From Alphaproteobacteria bacterium (GTDB lineage: Bacteria > Pseudomonadota > Alphaproteobacteria > CACIAM-22H2), in contig VGEI01000091.1 in NCBI GenBank assembly GCA_016869415.1, positions 1-10,568 on the forward strand: a DNA stretch of 10,568 nt, written 5' to 3'. The notes under the pieces were generated by a model, which saw only the letters and a list, made by a program, of their open reading frames with translations, was not told where the DNA came from and made no database searches. Position numbers and translations under genes: made by a program. Of this stretch, positions 6,060-10,568 are shown one piece after another (positions within the stretch are counted from its first letter, which is position 1; the number at the start of each line of letters is the position of its first letter).

Positions 6060-7226
6060 GTGCGCATCACCGCAATCAGGGAAACCGCGGTCCCGCTCAA
6101 CTCGACGCTGCGGAATTCGAGCTTCGATTTCTCCGAGATGACGACGTCGGTGGTCGCGGTGATCACCGACGTCGTGCGCGACGGAAGGAAAGTTGCCGGC
6201 TTCGCCTTCAACTCGACGGGCCGCTACGCTTGCGGGGCTGCGATGCGCGAGCGTTTCATTCCGCGGCTGCTGCGTGCGCCGCCCGAGACGCTGCTCGACG
6301 ACAGCGGCGACAATCTCGATCCGGCCAAAGCGCTCGCGACGATGCTGCAGCGCGAGAAGGCCGGTGGCCACGCGGAGCGTTCGATCGCCATCGGTGCGAT
6401 CGAAGTGGCGCTTTGGGATGCGGTGGCCAAGATTGCCGGGCTGCCCTTGCACCGCCTGCTGGCGCAGCGCTTCAACGGCGGCAGGACTGCGACGCGCTGT
6501 TTCTGCTACGTCGGCGGCGGCTGGTACCGGCCGGGCCAGACGATCCGGGACCTGCAGGACGAGATGAAAGGCCATCTCGATGCCGGCTACACCATGCTCA
6601 AGATGAAGGTCGGCGGCCTTCCTCTGGCGGAGGACTTGAGACGCGTCGAGGCGGTGCTCAAGGTGGTGGGCGAGGGAAGCCGGCTGGCCGTCGATGCGAA
6701 CTGTAAGTTTGCCCGTAAGGAGGCGCTGGCCTACGGCCGGGCACTCGCGCCGTTCGGTTTGCGCTGGTTCGAGGAAGCATTCGATCCGCACGACTACGCG
6801 GCTTTCGCCGAGCTGGCCGCTGCCTACGCGCCGCCGCTGGCCACCGGCGAGAACCTCTACTCGACCCAAGATGTCGAAAATCTGGCGCAGTTCGGCGGTC
6901 TGCGCCCCGGCCGCGATGTCATCCAGGTCGATCCGCCGCAGGCTTACGGTATTACGCAGTATATTCGGACGATTGCCATGCTCGAGCAGCGCGGCTGGCC
7001 GCGCCACGCGCATTTCCCGCATGGCGGCAACCAGATGTCGCTGAACGTCGCCGCCGGCCTCGGCCTCGGCGGGGCTGAATCCTATCCCGGCGTCTTCGGT
7101 GACTTTGGCGGCTTTGCCGACGATGCGCGTCTGGAGGGCGGCTATCTCGCTCTGTCCGATCGGCCCGGCATCGGCTTCGAGGGGCAGTCCGCTCTCTACC
7201 GCATCATGCGGACATTGCTGGACTAA
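6060..7226 (+). CDS. Enolase-superfamily dehydratase, D-tartrate dehydratase-like
   Basis: The 388-residue protein is a mandelate racemase/muconate lactonizing enzyme-type member of the enolase superfamily. It closely resembles the D-tartrate dehydratase I remember from Bradyrhizobium (MTTS in the N-terminal domain, GGHAERSIA, SYP and GIGFEG near the end). Catalytic parts are intact: the KxK base motif K181-M-K183, metal ligands D212 (VDAN), E238 (FEEA) and E264 (TGEN), and the general acid/base H321 in FPHGGNQMS (319-327). These sit one residue from the positions I recall for the tartrate enzyme. That enzyme turns D-tartrate into oxaloacetate by abstraction of an alpha-proton and loss of water; the substrate here could be another alpha-hydroxy acid. 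Translation starts at GTG 6060, abutting the previous stop, with AAGG eight bases upstream. There is no signal peptide, so it should act in the cytoplasm. It overlaps the stop codon of the convergent gene by four bases. Confidence 0.88.
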   Translation: MRITAIRETAVPLNSTLRNSSFDFSEMTTSVVAVITDVVRDGRKVAGFAFNSTGRYACGAAMRERFIPRLLRAPPETLLDDSGDNLDPAKALATMLQREKAGGHAERSIAIGAIEVALWDAVAKIAGLPLHRLLAQRFNGGRTATRCFCYVGGGWYRPGQTIRDLQDEMKGHLDAGYTMLKMKVGGLPLAEDLRRVEAVLKVVGEGSRLAVDANCKFARKEALAYGRALAPFGLRWFEEAFDPHDYAAFAELAAAYAPPLATGENLYSTQDVENLAQFGGLRPGRDVIQVDPPQAYGITQYIRTIAMLEQRGWPRHAHFPHGGNQMSLNVAAGLGLGGAESYPGVFGDFGGFADDARLEGGYLALSDRPGIGFEGQSALYRIMRTLLD

Positions 7227-7699
7227 CGCTTCACAACCTCAGGGCCCCAGTCGGCGGCCAGCGCCTGCTGGCGCTCGCGCAGCTTGCGCAGGCGGGCGTT
7301 GGCCCGCATATCCTCGACCCATACCGCAAGCACCGGCAGCATCAGGTAGATGCCGAAGCCGATACAGGCGGAGGTGACGACGAACGTCCAGGCGGTAGGG
7401 CTCCGCAGCAGATCACGTTCGCTGCCGGAGGCGATCGCGCCGAGAATGAGTGGAATCACCGTCGACATCGTGAGCGCAGCAACCGAGACCGTCGCCTGGC
7501 GCTGCCCCGGGCGCTCCAGCAACGACGCGGCGACGATCGGCAGCGTCGCCAGCACAAGGAACACCAGATAGGAGAGGGCGCTTGCAGCGATGACAATCAG
7601 CCCACCGAGAACGACGGCGGCGATGGCGGCACGGCCGTTGGTGCCGGCGCGGGAGGCCGAGCGGTTGTTCGCGCTGGCGCGGAACGCGAAGACGTTCAT
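7223..7699 (-). CDS. Small four-helix membrane protein of unknown function, paired with the pseudokinase
   Basis: I do not recognise a family. The 158-residue product has a polar, basic N-terminus (1-23), then four hydrophobic segments at about 24-41, 43-62, 71-91 and 102-128. A charged, probably helical cytoplasmic tail follows (129-158, rich in R, K, E and Q). The first two helices are separated by almost nothing and probably form a tight hairpin. The ATG at 7699 overlaps the stop of the upstream pseudokinase gene as ATGA (7699-7696), and no separate ribosome binding site is evident, so translation is likely coupled. The pairing suggests that the two products work together at the inner membrane. 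The gene ends on TAG (7225-7223) inside the stop region of the convergent dehydratase gene, so no terminator fits between them. Confidence 0.8.
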   Translation of the reverse strand: MNVFAFRASANNRSASRAGTNGRAAIAAVVLGGLIVIAASALSYLVFLVLATLPIVAASLLERPGQRQATVSVAALTMSTVIPLILGAIASGSERDLLRSPTAWTFVVTSACIGFGIYLMLPVLAVWVEDMRANARLRKLRERQQALAADWGPEVVKR

Positions 7700-9735
7700 C
7701 GTCCGTTGTCCAGCATCAGGGTGAGGAAGCTCATCGCCACCGAGCCGGCGGCCGACAGCAGGGCAGCGTTGTCACGCCCTCGCTGCTGGGCCCGGGCGCG
7801 CCGCGCTTCGACGCCACGTTCGATCGCCTGGATCTCGAAGCTCAACTGCGCATGCACGTTCCGCGCGGCGCTGAATGCCCGCTCGTCCCGCTGACGAAGG
7901 CCGGGAACATCGACGATCTTGAGTATCGTGGCGACGTTGCCGAGAGGCGCCGCCTGCTCGATGGCGGCAATCAGTTTCTGACGGCTCGGCCGGTGATGGA
8001 TCTGCTCGGCCACGCGGCGAGCCAGCGTAGCGCACCACTGGGTGATGCCGCGCAGCGGCCGGGAGGCGTAGGATTGCTGCAGTTCGGCGAACAGGCGGAT
8101 CGCGCCTAGGGTCGCGTCGCTATCGGCCTCGCGGGGCTTCATCAGGGTCAGCAGCGTGTCGCCGGCGGCCTCGAAGCGGGCACCGATGAAGGCGGCAAGG
8201 TGGGCGTCGAGCGTCGGCTCCGTGGCGGCGCCGGTCAGCGCGTAAGCGTCGAGCGCGCCGATCAGATCCTCGACTCCGGAGACCCAGCGGCCACCAGTCA
8301 TCGGGCTGAGGCAGGGGACGTCGCGGTTGAGGTCGTAGAGGCAGCGCTCGAGCCCTTCCCAGGGCTCGCTGGACTGCGCCCAGCGGCGCAGGCGCTCGAA
8401 GTTGATTGCCTGGCGCGTCACCCGGCGGGCGCTGGCGCGACGCTCGGAGCCGCGGCGGTCGAGCATGCGTTGCGGCAGGCCGTAGCGCAGCAGACCGGTG
8501 GCGGCGGCGCGCTTCTCGGGATTCTTCATCGCCTCGTAGATGTAGGGCCCGAGGCCATGTGGCTGCACGGCGGCGCCGCGGAAGCGGATCGGCCCTTCGG
8601 GGTCGAGGACCATGATGGCACGCGACACCATCAGGGCGTCGTTGTCGTCGCCCTCTACATTTAGCTCGCGCTCGGACAGCGCGTGATCGAGCATCGGCGC
8701 AGCCGTGCGCTCCGGCGCGTAGTCGCGCAGCCAGCGCGTCAGTGCCTCTTCGCGCAGGTGGCGCACACCCTCGACCCAGTGCTGCCCGAGCGCGTAGGCC
8801 AGGGACCGTGCGTTGCGCACCGCTTTGCCCGCGATCTGGTAGGGCACGAGCGCGTGGGAGGCGTCGTAGGAGCGCGGCTGGTCGGGCCGGCCACCATTGA
8901 GCCATTTCTGTAGGGACACCACCGTCCAGCGCTCGCTCTCGTCATCGGCGGTCAGACCGTCGAGCGCGTCAATGATCTCGCGCGGCATCGAGCTGCGCTC
9001 CACCACTGCCCCCAGGGAGCCGAGCTCGAGGCGTCGGATCATCAGAGTGTCCCGGTCATACTCGCTGCCCGGCTGGCGGCCGAGCAGCAGGGCCAGCGCG
9101 GTCATGCCAAGTGCGAACATGTCGTCTTTCGCCGTGCCGTTGCCGCGAGCCGCGGGATCGGCAATGGCCGTGCGGACCGGCTCGTAGATGTCGGGCTGGC
9201 CGAAACCCGGCGGCGTCGTCACGCAGGGGCCGAGGGTGAGGGTCGTTGCGCCCGGTTCGCGCATGAAGAGGTTGTCAGGCCGGATGGCGCGATGCGTAGT
9301 GCCGCGTGCGTGGATGTCATGGAGTGCTGCGGCCATCGGCCGCAGCAGCGCCTCGACGACCTGGGCCGGTTTCAACGGGACGGTGAGGGCGAACTTCCCG
9401 GCATTCGGAGCGCTGTGGATGACAGCCAGGCGCTGGCGCCCATCCGGCCAGTTTACCGGACCGAAGGCCAACACGCCGAGCAGGGCCGGCTTGGAGAGCC
9501 CGCGCAGGCTGGTCATGGCGTCGACCCGCGGGGCCGTCTCGCCGCTGCACACCAGTGCAGCGCAGGAGACCGTGGGGAAGCGGCGGTCGACGGCGCGGAA
9601 AGCCTCGACCCCGCGGCTGGTCAGCGGCGCAATCGGCTCGTGCGGGTAGATCTCGTACTGGCCGTTGAGAACGACGTCGCGCTCAACGCCATGTCCGTCG
9701 TGGGGCGCGGTACGGGCTAAGGTGTCCAAGGCCAT
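7696..9735 (-). CDS. Large protein with N-terminal pseudokinase domain and hydrophobic C-terminal tail
   Basis: The 679-residue protein has a protein-kinase-like fold over about 25-280. The C-lobe catalytic loop HRAIRPDNLF (148-157) matches HRDxKPEN with the catalytic aspartate replaced by A150. The DFG position reads LGP (168-170), and DDMFALGMTALALLLGR (204-220) matches the F-helix motif DxxxLG. No lysine is seen at the beta-3 position around SCAALVC (57-63). All three catalytic signatures are therefore lost, and phosphotransfer is unlikely. Residues 290-650 are unrecognised and mostly helical in character, with a very basic patch at 427-441. The C-terminus has an arginine-rich stretch (640-654) followed by 19 hydrophobic residues (657-675), which could be a tail anchor. 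It is coupled by ATGA overlap to the four-helix membrane protein and lies 127 nt after an MscS gene on the same strand. No clear ribosome binding site precedes the ATG at 9735. Function is unknown; a membrane-linked scaffold or sensor is an inference. Confidence 0.85.
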   Translation of the reverse strand: MALDTLARTAPHDGHGVERDVVLNGQYEIYPHEPIAPLTSRGVEAFRAVDRRFPTVSCAALVCSGETAPRVDAMTSLRGLSKPALLGVLAFGPVNWPDGRQRLAVIHSAPNAGKFALTVPLKPAQVVEALLRPMAAALHDIHARGTTHRAIRPDNLFMREPGATTLTLGPCVTTPPGFGQPDIYEPVRTAIADPAARGNGTAKDDMFALGMTALALLLGRQPGSEYDRDTLMIRRLELGSLGAVVERSSMPREIIDALDGLTADDESERWTVVSLQKWLNGGRPDQPRSYDASHALVPYQIAGKAVRNARSLAYALGQHWVEGVRHLREEALTRWLRDYAPERTAAPMLDHALSERELNVEGDDNDALMVSRAIMVLDPEGPIRFRGAAVQPHGLGPYIYEAMKNPEKRAAATGLLRYGLPQRMLDRRGSERRASARRVTRQAINFERLRRWAQSSEPWEGLERCLYDLNRDVPCLSPMTGGRWVSGVEDLIGALDAYALTGAATEPTLDAHLAAFIGARFEAAGDTLLTLMKPREADSDATLGAIRLFAELQQSYASRPLRGITQWCATLARRVAEQIHHRPSRQKLIAAIEQAAPLGNVATILKIVDVPGLRQRDERAFSAARNVHAQLSFEIQAIERGVEARRARAQQRGRDNAALLSAAGSVAMSFLTLMLDNGR

Positions 9736-9768
9736 GGTCTGACTACGGGCCGGGGGCGTGCCGAATCA

Positions 9769-9782
9769 TTAACCTATCTTAA
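9769..9782 (-). promoter_or_regulatory. CtrA-like TTAA-N6-TTAA site upstream of the pseudokinase gene
   Basis: The 127-nt gap 9736-9862 is GC-rich except for an AT patch holding TTAA (9769-9772) and TTAA (9779-9782), six bases apart; both half-sites continue as TTAAC on the plus strand, ten bases (one helical turn) apart. The alphaproteobacterial cell-cycle regulator CtrA binds TTAA-N7-TTAA, so this is one base short of consensus. The heptamer GAATCAT also flanks it as a direct repeat (9763-9769 and 9795-9801). I found no convincing -35/-10 pair on the minus strand here. Regulatory meaning is speculative. Confidence 0.25.
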
Positions 9783-9862
9783 CACAATGCGCGTGAATCA
9801 TCCTGGGAGCTCTCCGCCTTGTCGCAACGGCGTGAACCCCAGGGCCGGCGGGAGGAGCCTTT

Positions 9863-10568
9863 CTAGCCGGAAACTGTTTTCAGAGAAGTGCTTAGAGCAC
9901 CCTTGAGCGACCTCATCAGTGCGACTTTAAGGTCGCCGTGAGTATCGCTTTTCGTCCAGGCTTGGGCGGTCAGCGTCGCCCCCGCCTCGGTCACCTCGCT
10001 CACCATGACGACTGGGGTAGGGCTGGCGAGGCTGCGGGGATCCTTGCCAAGAGTTTCGCGCACGGTGCTGATGGCCTTGTCGAGATCGAGCGTGTTGTCG
10101 ATCACCAGCTTGAGATCGACGCGACGGGTCGCGTGGGCGCTGAAATTGGTCACCGCCGTGCCCCAGATTTTGCCGTTCGGCACCAGGAGCTGCAGGTTGT
10201 CGGCGCTGCGCAGTTCTGTAGTGAACAGGTCGATCGATTCCACTGTACCCTTGTGGCCCCCTGCATCGACATCGTCGCCGATCTTGAACGGCCGGAACAC
10301 GAGGATCATCACGCCGGCCGCGAGATTGGCGAGGGTACCCTGCAGCGCCAGTCCGATGGCGAGGCCGGCGGCGCCGAACACCGCGATCAGGCTGGTGGTC
10401 TGCACGCCGAACTGCGACAACACCGCCAGGACGGTGAAGGTGAGGATGACGTAGCGGACGACACTGGCAATGAAGCGGCGCAGTGTCAGGTCGGTCGACT
10501 GCACCCGCGCCAAGCCCGCGTCGACGGCACGCGAGGCCCACATCGCTGCCTTCCAGCCGACGACGAGC
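9863..10568 (-). CDS. MscS-family mechanosensitive ion channel (N-terminus outside the window)
   Basis: This is the C-terminal part of a small-conductance mechanosensitive channel. The reading frame is open to the window edge, and residues LVVGWKAA precede the internal ATG at 10543, so the true start lies beyond base 10568. The pore helix TM3 is almost identical to E. coli MscS: GAAGLAIGLALQGTLANLAAG aligns with residues 101-121. It includes the two sealing leucines (L105 and L109 equivalents), Q112, and the kink glycines G113 and G121. The beta domain follows with FRPFKIGD and PNGKIWGTAVTNFS, then the alpha/beta C-terminal domain. Such channels open under membrane tension to release solutes in hypo-osmotic shock. 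The protein ends on TAG at 9865-9863. The pseudokinase gene follows 127 nt later on the same strand; whether they share a transcript is not clear. Confidence 0.95.
   Translation of the reverse strand, partial: LVVGWKAAMWASRAVDAGLARVQSTDLTLRRFIASVVRYVILTFTVLAVLSQFGVQTTSLIAVFGAAGLAIGLALQGTLANLAAGVMILVFRPFKIGDDVDAGGHKGTVESIDLFTTELRSADNLQLLVPNGKIWGTAVTNFSAHATRRVDLKLVIDNTLDLDKAISTVRETLGKDPRSLASPTPVVMVSEVTEAGATLTAQAWTKSDTHGDLKVALMRSLKGALSTSLKTVSG

Noticed and set aside
5001..7022. A 673-codon open frame on the minus strand, antisense to the binding-protein and dehydratase genes
   Set aside because: Its product is dominated by R, H, G and D without any recognisable domain. It mirrors the third-position GC bias of the two well-supported plus-strand genes, which commonly produces long antisense frames in GC-rich DNA.
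8120..8905. A 261-codon minus-strand frame inside the pseudokinase gene in another phase
   Set aside because: It has a very arginine/alanine-rich composition with no motifs and lies wholly inside the better-supported 679-residue frame.

Overview
The window is visibly GC-rich, with G/C-dominated third codon positions. It looks like chromosomal DNA of a proteobacterium, most likely an alphaproteobacterium of the Rhodospirillales/Reyranella or Bradyrhizobium kind. This is inferred from the short single-domain form of the CinA-type MoaB-fold protein, a Bug/TctC periplasmic binding protein, an enolase-superfamily protein resembling Bradyrhizobium D-tartrate dehydratase, and a degenerate kinase of a type I associate with alphaproteobacteria. 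No database search was possible, so family names rest on motif and sequence recognition.

Left region (1-997). The probable start of a divergent gene (minus strand, cut by the window edge) faces a MoaB/CinA N-domain protein at 131-901, whose start looks leaderless. A complete tRNA-Leu(UAA) with encoded CCA lies convergent to it at 914-997.

Central region (1062-7226). Six plus-strand genes form a tightly packed catabolic cluster. In order they are a split ThDP decarboxylase (alpha 1062-1637 and beta 1634-2221, overlapping by ATGA), a large 'cyclase-family' metal hydrolase (2354-3325), a full-length acetolactate-synthase-like ThDP enzyme (3332-5044), an exported Bug-type solute-binding protein (5088-6059), and a D-tartrate-dehydratase-like enolase-superfamily enzyme (6060-7226). 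A 132-nt gap before the hydrolase may hold a second promoter. The simplest reading is uptake of an organic acid, dehydration to a 2-oxo acid, and further processing by ThDP-dependent decarboxylation or carboligation and by the hydrolase. The combination does not match any pathway I can name.

Right region (7223-10568). Three genes run on the minus strand. Reading leftward, they are the C-terminal two thirds of an MscS-type mechanosensitive channel (cut by the window edge), a 679-residue protein with an N-terminal pseudokinase domain and a hydrophobic C-terminal tail, and a 158-residue four-helix membrane protein whose start overlaps the pseudokinase stop by ATGA. The last gene and the dehydratase gene converge with overlapping stop codons.

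The two most interesting items are the pseudokinase/membrane-protein pair, for which I know no described function, and the six-gene catabolic cluster carrying two different ThDP-enzyme architectures. No mobile elements, CRISPR arrays or integrases were seen, and no gene-free stretch exceeds 300 bases.
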